DNA of 64,000 nt, from contig CM019238.1 of NCBI GenBank assembly GCA_009741485.1, positions 10,556,701-10,620,700 of the forward strand, given 5' to 3'. The first letter of the stretch is position 1; each line of letters begins with the position of its first letter. Shown piece by piece: positions 13,801-27,282 of the stretch. The notes below the pieces were generated by a model. It worked only from the letters and a program-made list of their open reading frames with translations, searched no databases and was not told the origin of the DNA. This DNA is from Malurus cyaneus samueli. Taxonomy: Eukaryota; Chordata; Aves; Passeriformes; Maluridae. The position numbers and the translations under genes are program-made.

Positions 13801-16800
13801 TCCCCCAACTGAAAAGTAAAGAGCTCAGAACTCGATGTATTGCTTGGCTCAGCGTTCAAAAGCAGTGCCTTGTTTCCCAAATGAATTTGTCTGGCTTCAG
13901 TTCCCAGCCTTCAGTTGTTCTTGTGTAGTTTCTCTCTCTCTGCTGGACAAGAGAGACTCTAAGTACCCAGTGTTTGTTTTCTCCCCAGGAAAGTGCTTAC
14001 GCTGTATAAACCAGTCAATTGTCAATCTTCTTTTTTATTAACTATATGTCTTGAGATTTCTGTAGTCTCACTGTGTGGAATTTCTCATATCGTCCATGTA
14101 GTCAAGCTTTTAGGGCTGTTTTCTATATTTTCTCCAGTTTTTTTTTGTTTTTTTTCTAAGGCAAGACATGAGCTCTCACAAGTACTGTCTGCACTTCCCT
14201 GCTTTTTGTTGCCCTCTGGTATTCAAATTTAGGGAACAAGTTTCCATTTTCATACAGCTGGGATAATACTGGGAGCTGGTGTGTACATGCAGATGTCTGT
14301 GTAATGTAATGCAGACCCTTTCTGGTATCGCAGAGGCATTTCCCTTCCTGCAAGCAGATTTATACTTCTTATTTCCAAAGTCCTTGCACTGGCTAAATTA
14401 AAATTTAATTAATTGAACTGGGCATAGCTTGCCAATGATCCCCATTATTTTAACTGACTTTTGCCAGTGTAAGTATTGCCTTTTTCGAGCCCTCCTGTGG
14501 GACCCCCACCCCTCAGACTGACAGCATTCTTGCCCATAGCCGACACCGCCTTCCCCACGATTTGTACAGCTCTACATATTGTAAACCATTAAAGAGTTCT
14601 TTCCTAGTCAGAGTTTACTGAAAGAGAGGAAATAGTGAAAGTCCAGACCTTCAGAGCTTCGTGCGTTTTGGGGCAGAGGTTCTTCACAGTGACGTGAGTA
14701 GACAGACCTGTCTCATGGTTTTTGAAGATCTCTTGTGTTCCTGGTGCAGGAGAATGAGTGAATGACAGACAAGTCAAAGCAGTTCACCAAACCTGCCATA
14801 ACATAACTGCTTGTCTGGCAAAAGTTACAGAATTTAAGAGTTTTGTTTCGCAGCTGGACTGTTAATCTCATTATTATATTCACTTGTCAGAGCATGTTAA
14901 TATAACCAAGTGAAAAATGCTCCTAGACACATACTATTGAATATTTAAAATGAAGAATTAAATGTGACTTTCAAGGCATCTAAAATAAGTGATGCTAAAT
15001 CATGGTGATCTTCAAGGAAGGGGTGGTTACCTTATATGTATACTGAGAGTCCCCCTAAATATAAATCAAAGAAAATTCAGTTAGAAGTCAATTGAGTAAT
15101 GAAAAAATATTATGATCTTCTTTTAAGTCTCCAATTTTTTGTTGGTATAGTAATCCTTTTTGTTAGAGATATCCCGTAAGGATTGAAGTGGAATGGGAAA
15201 TCTGCACATTAAAAATACAAGTGAAAAGCTGGTCAAGAGAGCTATGCAGGCAGGAAGAAATTCAGAGATTCAGCCGTGTTGGTAAGAGCGTGTTGGGTTT
15301 CTGTGCTGTGTCCCTGCACATTTAATCCCCAAAGTTTAAAGGAACTTCGCAGCTGTATTCTGTAAGTGCTCAGACACAGCACACAAAGGCCCTGCTCATC
15401 CATGTGATTGTTTCTTTTTCTCCATAAATACTCTGTTTTAAGTCTTTTTAGATAGCAAGATCCAGGTGTTTAACAATTTCTCAAGCCATCAGTAAAGCCA
15501 AATACCCAAATGTACACAGGCACACTGGAGACTAATTTGTTGTAGTCAGTGAGTACAGTCCTTGGAAATCACATTCTCTTTGCTTCCAGCTGAGTAAAAC
15601 AGGCCAGGTCTGTCTGCCTCATGGATTTCGGTGGGGGCACTGATATGGATGAGCAAGAAGGCTGTGCCAGAGTACATTTAGATGTGCAGAGCTTGGGTTC
15701 TGAGACACTGAAAAGAGGTTCCTTCCTTCAATGCAATAATTCAAACCTATATATCTTCTCTCTGATGACATTTGTAGGGCTCAGCAGGAGGAGGTAAATA
15801 ATGACACATTCAGTGCCATTTGTCTGTGTGGCAGGGGAGTGGAGCCTTTGCCTGGGCAGGCTCTCTGCTTTTGAGTGCTGAGGCATCTGGTGAGGCAGCC
15901 CGAGGCACTGGGACACAGCAGCACCTCAGTGAAGAGCCTGGGGAAGCCCAGGCTGGGCACAGTCAGTGCTTCTGCTGGAGGCAGTGCAGATTGTGGGAAG
16001 GTTCATACAGAATTAGAGCTAATAAGCCCATCTGGATGTAAATGATTCTGCTCTACAGCTATCCAGGCTTCAGAAGAGTTCCCATCACTCTGTCTTGCTT
16101 TGATCCATTAGACCAGGAGACACACGGATCATCTTTTTGTGCTTTACTTGTGTCCTTTCCTCAGTGGAAAATTTGAATTACCTGTGTAAGTGTGACTTTC
16201 CCAGATAAAACGTACATACACACATATATTTAGATGTCTGTGTTATTTATTGCTCCCTTTCAAAGGCAGAGACATTTGAGATGATTTTTTTACCACTAAT
16301 TTAATCCACAATTCTGCACTGGTGGTCCTTTTGGCAGTTGGTTGTAACTTTCATGATTGAGTTTCCCTTCTCTCCCCTGCCCCTTCGGTACCAGTGTGTA
16401 CCCACATAATCCACTGTACATCTGTTTATGAAGGTACATGAGCACAATGAATTATCTGTACAGAATCAAGTTATAAATGAAAGGAAACATCAACTCTTTA
16501 CTGCAGTTGCATTTTCCAGGAAAGTAAATGCAGTGAAATAAATACTTAATGAGGGATTTCTTCAAATAGGCAAGATGGTCCTGGGAATATTCATTATCAT
16601 TTCATTGGAAGCTGCATGTCCAGCTTCTGTTTTGGGGTGTCCAGCTCCCCCTTTCATCACATTCAACATTTTTGGTCATCAGCCATTGATTAAAATGCCG
16701 TGGCTTCCCAGCAATAACGCAGCAGTGGTTTGGTCCAGCCCCACTCTTGCAGGAAATGTGCACGATGGATCAGCCAAGCGTTTGGTTCAGGTCAATGCTG

Positions 16801-19599
16801 GCCCATGCTCGGCCCATCCCAGCATGCTGGGGGTGGCTGGGAGCAGTGTGAATAATTCAGGGCTCCACAGGACTGTGACGGGAGCTTTTCCGGCCGTGCC
16901 TGGACAGATGGAGAGCAGGGAGCATGCAAGGGATCCGTGCCAAGGCTGGCGCTTGGTTGCCAAGTCTCATGTGCAGCTGAAATAGAGACATGAATTATAG
17001 TTTGTTAATGTGCATTAAAAATTTTGATGGTTTTAGTCCTGCTGAGGTGAAAAATTCCAGAGCAAATAGAAATCCCTAGGAACTCACCGTGATTTCTACA
17101 AAGGTCGCCTTCAATCTGATTTTTACATTTGCCTTCTTTTCCAAAAACGTTTGTCAGATGTGTGATGGCTTCAGGCTTCAGAGTGTTAGGAAATTGAGAC
17201 TGAGTCTTCAAGTCTAAACAAACCCCTCACTTCAGGAACAAACCTAAAATTATTTCTATTTATTTCACTTCATGGTGCTACAGCAGTTTTTAGTGGGTAC
17301 AGGGTAGTTTGACAGATTGTGATAAAAGCAGTGATAAATGTATTACTATTTATACTGTAAAACTGGCTAGATAAAAACCTAGAGCATTGTCCTAATCTGA
17401 CTTCCAATATAGAAATCCTCTGTCCTTTAAGCCTCTTTTGGGGGGATTCTGGCTGAGAACAGAGCTCTGTTTTTATAGGCAAAATGGAAGATTCTCCCCA
17501 GGCAGGGGCAGGGGGCACTTGTGAACTGATGGCTGGCAGAAGGGGCACACCTCTGAAGAAGCTAGTACTCAATGGAAAAGCCTCAAATATACTGAAAGAT
17601 TTTTTTCCCCTGTTTTTTACCTTTGTGCTGTTGATTGCACAACCGAAAACACACACAGTTTTGCTCAAGGTGGGATTCCAGCACTCAGCAGTTTGGGGTG
17701 AAATCCAGACAGTTCATCCCTTTAAGCTGAATTCCTCAACTTTAAGATACTTACAAAAATAAGCAGGTTGGCCTTGGAGAGCATTTAGACCCTAGCAGTT
17801 GTGGTCTGATCTAATGCAGATAGATCCAGAAGCAGAATAAGTGATAAGGCTTGTGGAGTTTGTGCAACTTTACAAAGATGTGCCCTGTGGTAGGTCTGGG
17901 GTGCAGAGGGAAAGTATGATTTTCATTTTATTGATATTGCTTCAGGTTAATCAACTTCTGCTGGTAGATAGTAATGGATAAAGTTACCCTGAGAATAATT
18001 CTTCAAATGTACCAGAAAGTTTTGCAAGTAAACCAGCGAATTTCTTTAAGAAGTGTGATGCATAACCAGGAGGAACAATTATTTCCCAATTTTATTTGGG
18101 AGCTCAGATGCATGGGAGATCCTGATCAGTGGCAGAGAACTTGTCAGAGCTGCTTGTCCATTTTAGCAGCTTACAAAGCTAGATAGCCTTTCAGGCTACT
18201 GAAATGTGCTGGATCAAGAGAATGTTTTGTTTTACACACAAAAACTCTTTGGAAGTGTGCACTATGTGAGATGTCCAGGGATTACTTCAATCCCTTGCTT
18301 TTTCTTCATTTGCTGTATATGTTATATGGCAACAAGTGTAATTTGAAATTGGCTCTGCCTTTTAATCTTAAAGGAATGAGGCTTTCTTGGCTGCACATAG
18401 CTGTGCTTCTTTGCAGCGTGCACTAAGCACATTTCTACAAAGCTTTTCCTAAGAGGTGAGTTTTGGTTTTGTTTTTGAAATCCACATACTGCTTTTCTAT
18501 TGTGCTTCTGAGCTTTCTGTTTTCTAGTATTCAAGACTCAATTCAACAGGAATGCTTCCAACCAAAGCTACAGAAATGAACAATTATCTAGCTGCTGTGA
18601 GAAATATTTTACAGAGGCTTGTATGTTCCAAGCAGACTTTTTAATCCTTATAGAAATCGACCCAGTGGAGTTCCGTATTCTGAAAATATTACCATTTTTA
18701 TACAAAACAAGCTATTCTTTTGTATTGCTGCTCTGTAGAGTTCCTTGGCAGGGAACAATTCTGTGTTCAGTAGGGACACTACAAATTGAACCTTCAGGCC
18801 AGATTTTGAAGTACTTTGTGTTTACATTTCGTAGAGGAAATGTGTTGACTTTGGGTTTTAACAATATACTGGAAGACCTTCGGATATAGGAGATTGCAGT
18901 GAAATTTCCTCAAAATGGAAGCTGCAATTTGCTGCTTCAGATTGTATTTAGTTTAGTAGTGAAAATACACGTAACAGCTGTCTTTGATGCTAATTCTGCT
19001 GGAACTCACCACTGAGACATTATTAAAAATTGCTCTTAAAAATGCTTTATCAAGTCCCCCTCTGCCCATACTAGCCAGCAAGAGAAAACATTGCCCATAG
19101 CTAGGTCTGACAGGAAAAAAAACATGGTGTTTTGGGGACTGAAATTTTCTATAGTGTGTGTCAGTCTCTCCAATTTACTGCCCTACATCAGCCAATAGGA
19201 TCTGTCAGTGGATCAGGACATGACTTCCTTGTCTCATGAATGAGAATTAGAGCTCTGTAAGTCACAGGGAGAGGTTTGATGTTGGTGCTGGGCCATCAAG
19301 GCTCTCCAGGGCTGGAGGTAAAGCCAAGGTGGGGCAGAACAGCCTGTGCAGCTCACAGCCTTTATTGTCAAAGAGGAGCTGGTGTCAAGGGAATGTTACA
19401 TCCCAGGCTGGAAAATGTGATGGAGAATCACAGACTTGCCACTGACTCTGCCATCCCTTCTACCAGGGTAGCATCATCTGCCTGATGGCCAGGGAAGAAT
19501 TTTGGGATCCTTATTTAGGGCGTGTAACCTTCTAAACTGCCAAGTAGTTGTGGGTTTTGGGAGGATAGTTATGATTCTGGCCACAGCCAGATATTAAAT
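10861..19599. other. Intronic, no gene seen
   Basis: It holds T13 at 11905-11917 and the T18/G-quadruplex at 12653-12699. GC-richer patches near 15.82-16.00 and 16.60-16.98 kb carry chance-length open frames (up to 136 codons at 16575-16985) without domains. No repeats of known families are recognised. Confidence 0.75.
12653..12699 (+). repeat. T18 tract followed by G-quadruplex motif
   Basis: Eighteen T residues (12653-12670) switch directly to G8, then A, GGGG, TGT, GGGG, AAGGA and GGGG (12671-12699). The four G-runs with loops of 1, 3 and 5 nt satisfy the G3+N1-7 quadruplex pattern on the sense strand. Confidence 0.85.
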
Positions 19600-20360
19600 A
19601 TGTTTCTACAATGATAACTTTGCGCCCGTCTGAAATCAATAGTTGATTTCCTGTGGGATTCAATGTGACAACCAGAAACTTCCAGGAGCATTTAACTATA
19701 CAAATATTTGCCTATGTGCAAACTGTAAATTGTTTGTTCCAAAGAAGTTCCATTTGTCATTACCTTAGGCTAAACCAAATTGCAGAGGAGAGTAATTTAT
19801 TGCAAACATGATGTTTTGTGGCAGTTAAACCCATTTACTAGCAAATATGGAAAGAAAAATTCTGTAATTGCAAATGTGTTGGCATAAAAAAATATTAACA
19901 GGAAAACCAGTAAGAGCTGAGTAGTACTTGTTGTGAATAAATATGCATGATTACATAATAAGTGAAGTTAAATTAGTGGGACCTCTCTAATTTAATCTTA
20001 TTTTCCAGTAAAAAAAATACTTAACTATAACTTCAACTACCAGAACCAACTACTTTATACTGAGAAAAGACACTTAATACTCATTTGATCTGTGTTCAGA
20101 TGAAAAGACACTCGCCTTATTATTTTTAATTCCTTCATAAATTTGGAATGATATTGCTTTCATGACCTTGTTATAATTAGCGGATCCATTTCTTGTTAAT
20201 GAGCTATTACCTGCAAATCTGTATAATTCATCTGACAAGCTGACAGCCTGACTAATTAACAAGATTTGACCAGTATCTGAAGCCCTCTGCAAAAGATTTT
20301 CTCCTCTGACACTAAAAAGTGTTCTCTGAGGTACCATATATAAATACATCAAACACTGTA
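19600..20360 (+). promoter_or_regulatory. Candidate conserved noncoding element 3 (homeodomain-rich)
   Basis: The block contains a 19-bp palindrome with arms GAAATCAA (19632-19639) and TTGATTTC (19643-19650), TAATTA at 20174-20179, TTAATGAG at 20196-20203, TAATTA at 20253-20258 and a TALE-type TGACAG at 20241-20246. The cluster of homeodomain and TALE cores in single-copy DNA within a neural gene intron suggests an enhancer. Conservation is not shown. Confidence 0.35.
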
Positions 20361-23029
20361 AATGGTTTCTGCAAAGAGGTTACAAAACCACACTGCTGAG
20401 AAGTTTGTCTGTAACATTCCTGTAGAATAGGGATTGTTACCTAAAAATCCTGTTTTGCCCACATTTATCCTGTGAATTAAACTGTGCTGACACCACAATA
20501 TTTATAAATCCCTAGCAATCTATAGCATTATTTCTACGTGGCTTGCAAAAAATTATTGTATAACAGAGAACGCGCACCAGGCTGTCCTGCATGAAGAAAC
20601 TTCCAGATCTCTCCACTAATGGGAAACACGCTTTTGAAAAAAAGTTTGCCTGTTTTCAATAAAAACTGTACTATTAAGTTTTAGGGCCTGATCAGTCAGC
20701 CCCCCAGAGAGTCATCATTTCTTACATTTAGGTGAAATTTGGATCTGGCCCTGGCCGTTCCTGCCTGCTCATTGCTACCTAATCTCTCCCTTTTGACTTT
20801 TCTGCACCCATATAATTAAATGGAAATAGTTTCTCCATTTCTGGAGAGTCTCTTTTAAATGGTATTAAGGCAGGTTCAGTAATGTTCAGGAGGACACCCT
20901 GTAAAGTTACAGCTGCTGTGTTTGGATTTATTGATACACATGGCACTTCACTGTGACAAGGCAAAGTCACTGCCCGAGGCAGTTTTCAATCCAACATGAT
21001 GTGATCTTCTGTATTACGTGTGGTGATTCTGTGTGGTCCAGATTCAGCACACACACTCTGCCTCTCAGACTTGCTGTGAAAATTAGACTTTTTTATTGTT
21101 TGTCAATCCATTAGAAACCAGAGGGATTAACCCGATAGAAAAAAAGAGGAAATTACAAATTCTGTCATCGGTGTAGTGTTTGAGTGATGTGAAGTAAATA
21201 AAGCTTGAGGTCGTGCAATGAACAAAGAGGAGTAAAAAAAAATACAGAATAGGTTTTCTTTAGGTGGGCAGCATTCCTCCTGTGCAATCCATGAGGGAGG
21301 ACACATTGTGTGCGTGTCTCTGGACTCTCTGGTGCTGCAGAACCACGAGGAGGCTGTGGTAAAGTTGCAGATAACTCCAGCTCTCAAGCATTTGGCTTCA
21401 CACCCTTTGTTTTTTGGTGATGCTTTCCGTGACTGTTGTGGGCACCACCTCAAAACTTGTCTGTGATGAATCATGAGCCAATCATAAGAGGTATTGTCCA
21501 AATATATAAGATCCTGCACACCACAAAAGTTAACCAATTTTTTTTTTTTAAGGTTAGTAATCAAAGCAAAAGATAAAGGGAACTAATTTCATCTCAGATT
21601 CAATGACTGTATTGTTTGGAAATTCATGGAGAAGGGGAAAGGAAAAGTTTGGGAAGCTTTTTATCACAGACAGTGATATTAAAGCCTAAATGCCAGGTCT
21701 CATTTTGGTCACTAAGTTATTGGTACACAGGGAGGGAAGACAGACAGTAAACAAGACTGTCATAGAAGTGGGGAGGATGTGAGAGTGCACGGCCTCGTTG
21801 GTGAAGCAGCCAAAATAGATGAGTGCAGCTGTAGAATCATGTGTCCATGAAGGAGACAGAGACCTCTGGGAGCATCCATGGCTCACTCCCATATTGGTTT
21901 GCGGGGTGAATGATGTTCTTACTTAGGTGCATTCTTTGCTTTTTGGTAAAAAAGACTTTCTTTTCTTCTACAGAATTCCAATAAAATGAAGTTTGTTTTA
22001 TTTAGATTTCAAATGATGACTAACTGGTACTGGTGGATTTTATGAGTAGTTTCAGCTTTATTTTTCCTTCAGGGAAAATTCATCCATCTTTACATGCAGT
22101 TCAAGTGGAGATTTTTGTTCTGCCTAAAAGGGAAGAGCTCTCAACTTTCTTACCCTGATTTCTTCTCTCCTCCTCACTGCTGTTTTGCTTTATATCTGTC
22201 TCTTATCACATCGTGATACAGAGGAGAACTGTAAAATTCCCTATTGATGTAATTTCTCATTTTTTACTATTGGAGGAGAAGCTTTTTGACAGACTTTTGA
22301 TTGTGGCACATTCCTTCTCTTGTTAAAGCAGTGACAGACACTTTTAGCTGCTCAGTTTGCTTTCTCCAGTGAGGAGATTTCTCACTACAAAAAAGAAATA
22401 ACAATTCTGCTGTGCCTGGGGGCTGTGCTACTGGGAGTGTCCATGAAACCCCCACCAGAGCTGATGTTGTATTTTACCTCAGTCCAGACAGTTGCAGTGT
22501 AGCCCACACCCAGAAAGAAGGTGATCCCTGTTCCTTACAGCAGTGCAGGGATTCCTGTACTGTGTCACCCAGCTGCTGGCCTGGCACAGGAGCTCCATGT
22601 AGAGAGAGACCTGTTTTTGCAGTGAGACATAGCCCAAGGCCTCTGCTTAGCAGGACTTTTAAGCATGTAAATATTCCATTGATGCTGACACTTAAATTTA
22701 CACACTTATAAGCACTCTGGTGAGCAGGGACTTGAGGGGAAGTTGTTCTAGTATGGAATAAAAATCATGTGAAAGCCTGAACAGAAGGTATAAGCAAAAA
22801 CATTTGCAACATTCAAGGCATTTCTTTTGCTTTTTATTGATTTTGGCCCTAGGAATGTCTGCAGAAGAATGTTTGAGCTTTTAGACTCAATAGCACTCTG
22901 ACCTTGTGCAAGCTGGGCGCTGTCATTGCTGTCTGATGGTGGGAAGCCTACATCATTTAAGAATTGTAGACATAATAAATTGCCTGCATTTGAAGGCAGG
23001 GAATGAGGAGCAGCACCTGGGACAGCTCA

Positions 23030-23371
23030 GGCTCTCCGCAGATGCCACTTTGTCACAGTGTGTGCCCCGTGTCAGGGAGGGGAGCTGAACACACAGCAGC
23101 CTGCAGGGAGCAGGGAGCGTGTTCGGCTGGGAGAGCGCTCTGAGTGCTGCAAACGACTGCACATCAACTCCAACGCAAGCCATCCTGCTGATGGAGCAGA
23201 GAGGCAGCAAACCTGCCTTTCACCCGTGATTTCCAGTAGGGAGGGTGGCTGTTAAAGCACCACCCGGTTATCGGAATATATAGCAGGATGGAGGAACGCC
23301 CCCTTAGGACAGGGACAGCATGATGGATGAGAGACTGACACTGACAGCGACCAGGACACTTCTTGGATAAG
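23030..23371 (+). promoter_or_regulatory. CpG-denser patch with TATA-like box
   Basis: There are about 12 CpGs in some 310 bp (23038-23350), clearly denser than the flanks. A TATA-like ATATATAG lies near 23276-23283, just downstream of a short inverted repeat (GGGTGG at 23243-23248, CCACCC at 23260-23265). A GTATG donor-like site follows at 23371. This could be a minor intronic promoter with a noncoding first exon. No coding start is evident. Confidence 0.25.
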
Positions 23372-23445
23372 TATGCCATTTATCTTCTCACAAAGCATAT
23401 CTAGAGCATATCATTCTAGAGCATCAGCCATGTCAATACTAGGTA

Positions 23446-23470
23446 GTAGTATTTTCGGTAGGAATACTAC
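23446..23470 (+). repeat. Short hairpin next to local repeats
   Basis: GTAGTATT (23446-23453) pairs perfectly with AATACTAC (23463-23470) across a 9-nt loop. The sequence just before it repeats AGCATATC and TCTAGAGCAT. No function is assigned. Confidence 0.6.
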
Positions 23471-26400
23471 CAAAATTCAGGCAGTAGAATCCCTGAGAGA
23501 CAGGCAGGCTTTGGTGCTGGCACGATTTCCACCTTCAGCTGCACCCGCCTACTTGGTGAGTTATTGTTATTGTATTTCTAAGTAACTCTGTGTAGACAAT
23601 TTGCATCTTAACCAGTGCAGCATATTTGCTTTGTGACAGCTTTAGCACCCTGATTGTGTATAATGTGTTCAGGCCGTAGGGAAGAGCAGCTTTTCTTCTT
23701 CCCCCATCACTCACGTGTCCCTCCCGTCTCTCGCCCTCCTCGGAGCAGGAGCAGGAGGGGAGGGGAAGCAGCCATCACTCTCTTTATCTATGGCTTTTCA
23801 GGTTCTTCCCCAGTGCAAGGACAGTCTCTGGAGAGCACTTTGTGTGGCAGAGTTCCCACCAAGGGATACTGTCCATCCCAACTGTTCCTTCAGAGAGATG
23901 TGCATTCCTAGAGCACTGCTGCCAGTTCAGGCAGGACACAACCCTTGGCTTTAAAGCTTGGCTTTTAGACAGGATGAGGCCTGAGCATTTTCCAGCCAGT
24001 CCCTGGGTTCACACTGAGCCAGAGCTCAGGCACTCTGGGAATTCAGCAGCCCCGTCAGGGTAACACTGCCACTGGTTTATCACCATTTACTAGTCCAGGA
24101 GAGATTGACTGTGTAACAGCACACAACTCCAGCAGTGCCTGTCCTGCAGAAGGCTTCAGGCATCCACTTTACAAAATACAGGAAAAATATGAAACAAAAC
24201 CAATATTCTTTCAGGCAGCAAAACAGGTAACAAAGATACCTGGATTAAGCTCTGGAGAAAGCATGGTTCTTCTTAGTCGCTATCCACAGAATTGCAGTCT
24301 AATAAATTTTAGCACAATTAAATAGATAATAACAAGGGAAATTAGTATGTAAATAAAATTTAAACTAGGAGAAGTTTATTTCTGTCTTGTCACAAACTGA
24401 CCTTTGCATAAGATGAGACCAGAAATATTTTGGTAACTATTATGCATCTATTATGTAAACAGGGAGAATGATCATCATCAAAGCTGGTTTCATTTGTGTG
24501 ACAGCATATTGGCATTTTTGTGCAACTGATTAATTTTATCAACTGAGATTGTGACCACTCTACATCTAGACACTTTTACAGAGTGGCTTAGCATGTCAGA
24601 AGGGGTTGGGACAGAGGATGGTAAGATTTGGCCACCAGCAGCTGTGAAATGTGACTCAACCTGCAGCTCAGGAAGTTCTCACAGTGCTGACTGCTGAAAG
24701 GATGAAGTGTTTCAGGGGAAGGGTGGTTGTTTTCCTTTGGCATTCATCCCAGCCACTGTCAGAGAGAAGATAGGAGGATAGATCAGACTTCTGGCCTGAT
24801 CCATTATGGCTGTTTTTATGTTGCAAGGATATTGTTTAATTATTCAAGAGCCAAGAAGAAAGTATTTAGAATAGTAAGGCATCAGTGATAAATGGCATTG
24901 GACTCGGAAAACTGCACAGGTTTTGACTGAGGTGTTGCTGATTTAATAAGCAATTGAGACTTGATAGAGTTCACTGTCACTCCAAATGCACTTTCAAAAA
25001 GTGGCTTTAATTTTTGGAGTAAAATCTCTCCCAGCTGAGAGCTGTGAGCCGCATCATTTGTTAGCAGAGTGCCAGGTGTGCTGGTAAGTACATCTGGGAG
25101 GAAGCTGATGTGGAAGTGAAAGATGGCACAGACTTTAAAAGCATTAATGAGTTGGAAACAGGTCAGCAATGGAGTCCTGGCTTGTTAAAGATGTCCTCTT
25201 GGTTCAGAATAACAGCCAGAGTAAGTTGGGCTGACATTCTCAGTGCCACAGGCTGAGATGAACTGCAGAATTAGAAATTAATCACAAAGTGTCCACTACT
25301 TCTGGTGCCAGGAGGATGGGAGAATGTCCATTTTTAGTATTACTGGCTGAAATGATTCTTTCATGCTTTCACAGCCTTTTAAAATGTAACTTTCCCCTTT
25401 AAGAACTGCTTTGTCAATATGAAATTATATTGGGCTAGACCCCCAGACAGTGTAAGTCGCAGAGAATTGTCTATATACAGTAAATGAGAATCTGTCCCAT
25501 TAATCTTATTGCTCTTCTAAGAAAGCAGCCATATCATCTAGACCTTCCCTCAGGCCAAAGCTGCCAAGAGAACTCGAAAAAAGGGCCAATTTACAGATAA
25601 GGAGGTTTTCACTCAAGCCTGGAGACTATTTTTATATTTGTTTGTTTCTCCTTTTAACCTAAAACTAATTTAAGGCATTTCTTGTTTTGTATTTTGAGTA
25701 ACTTATGCAGATGAATTGCTAAAATGACCTTTGCCTAAATTCTATTTGTGACCCCTACATTCAAGGGTAATATGTTTTGTTCCTATCTCTAAAACAGGAA
25801 AAAAAATACAACAATGTTTGCTGAGTCATGAGAAAGAAGATTTCATTAGATGTGGGAAATTCTAAAGATGATGAAAAATGTGCTGCGATAAGATTTGGAC
25901 AACTGCACTTTAGTAGTCAAGTCTACAGAAAGCAAAACAAACCTGAGAAACTAAGAAATTCTTTGGAGGGAAAAAAACACTTTTTTTTTTTTCTAGGAGT
26001 CTTTATAAGTCCCCTTGGTTTTACTCTTTTCCTCTAAATAAGGATATAGGTTCATTGGGATGAAGTGTATCAAATAGATGGTATCTGTTGGGAGGAATTT
26101 TCACTAGTCATGCAAGCTCTCATTTATTTGGGAATTTTTCATGCAAGTAATTCCATCAACATTAGTCCATAGACTCCAGAACTTCAAGAGACAGTTTGTT
26201 AGTTCACCTGATTTCATCTTGTGTGCATTAAGGGCAATGCAATTTTCAGTCACCACCTGTGCTGAGTGCAGGACAGTGTTTTTTAAAATATTATATAGTT
26301 CAGGAAGACAACTTGTCCTGATCTCATGGTGTGGAGAGCTGGAGAATTCACTGTTTCTCAGAGTCATCTCTTCCAATTGGTGTTTAGATTCACTGTTTCA

Positions 26401-27268
26401 AACTGGTGTTTTGTTTCAAATTAAAATTTTTCTTGTTTCTCCTTTCAGATCTTTAAATGCCTCTCCTGTGCTGTGATAAGAAATCTTCTATGTCTTGCTT
26501 CACTTCCCAGTGAAATCCTTGTACACTGCATTGTGGGCACCTTCCACTCCTCTTACTGACAAACTGAACACACCAATCCTTAAATTCTTCCTCTGTCCTC
26601 TCCCTGCCCCTCCTGAGGTGTTCTGCCTGTCTGCCTTTTTCAGCTGGTGTCAAGCCCAACATCTCAAGACTCAGTGGCTGTAACAGAATTAGCTGCATAA
26701 TTAAGGAAATTTTCACAGAATCGTGACCAAAGCTGGTAACTGTTGGATTTGGCTAAGCAGGTGAAACAGCACTGACTGTGTTGGATGCCATGGGAGCTGT
26801 GCTGTGCCTGTGCACAGGGTAGTGTTAGGGAAGTGTTGTTCAGCACTGGATGCTGCCAAGTAGTTTAGTTAAATTTGCTGCAGTCAGCCAGTCCGCATTT
26901 GGCATGCAAAGAAACTGCGCACAACTTGCTAAAATGTAATCACTGAGTCACATCATTGAGTGCTTAATCTCTAGGAAAGTTAACTTTTTCGGCACAGGGT
27001 AGATCACATCAGCAGGATTCTTTCTTTACTTATTCCCAGGTGCTGCTAATGCCTTCTGCTCCTCTTGCAAGGGAAATTGTGGGCAGTGCTGTGGGAGCTG
27101 CTTTGATGTCATTTCACGTTGCTTTTACACACACATCAAAAATGCAAAAGCACGGCTTGTTTACTGTAGCTTGACAAAGGGACAAGTACACTTAAATCAA
27201 AGAACTTGCCAATACCAACATCTGAGTGTCTAGGCTTCATTATTAGACAGATCTTTGGGGGCTTTAAA

Positions 27269-27282
27269 ACATGGTACCATGT
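27269..27282. repeat. Perfect 14-bp palindrome
   Basis: ACATGGTACCATGT is its own reverse complement, and the flanks continue as an imperfect inverted repeat (TTTAAAACATGG against TTTCATTACATGG on the other strand). Confidence 0.9.

Noticed and set aside
16575..16985. 136-codon plus frame with a hydrophobic N-terminus resembling a signal peptide
   Set aside because: No family recognised, lies in a GC-richer patch, and no promoter or splice context. Treated as chance.
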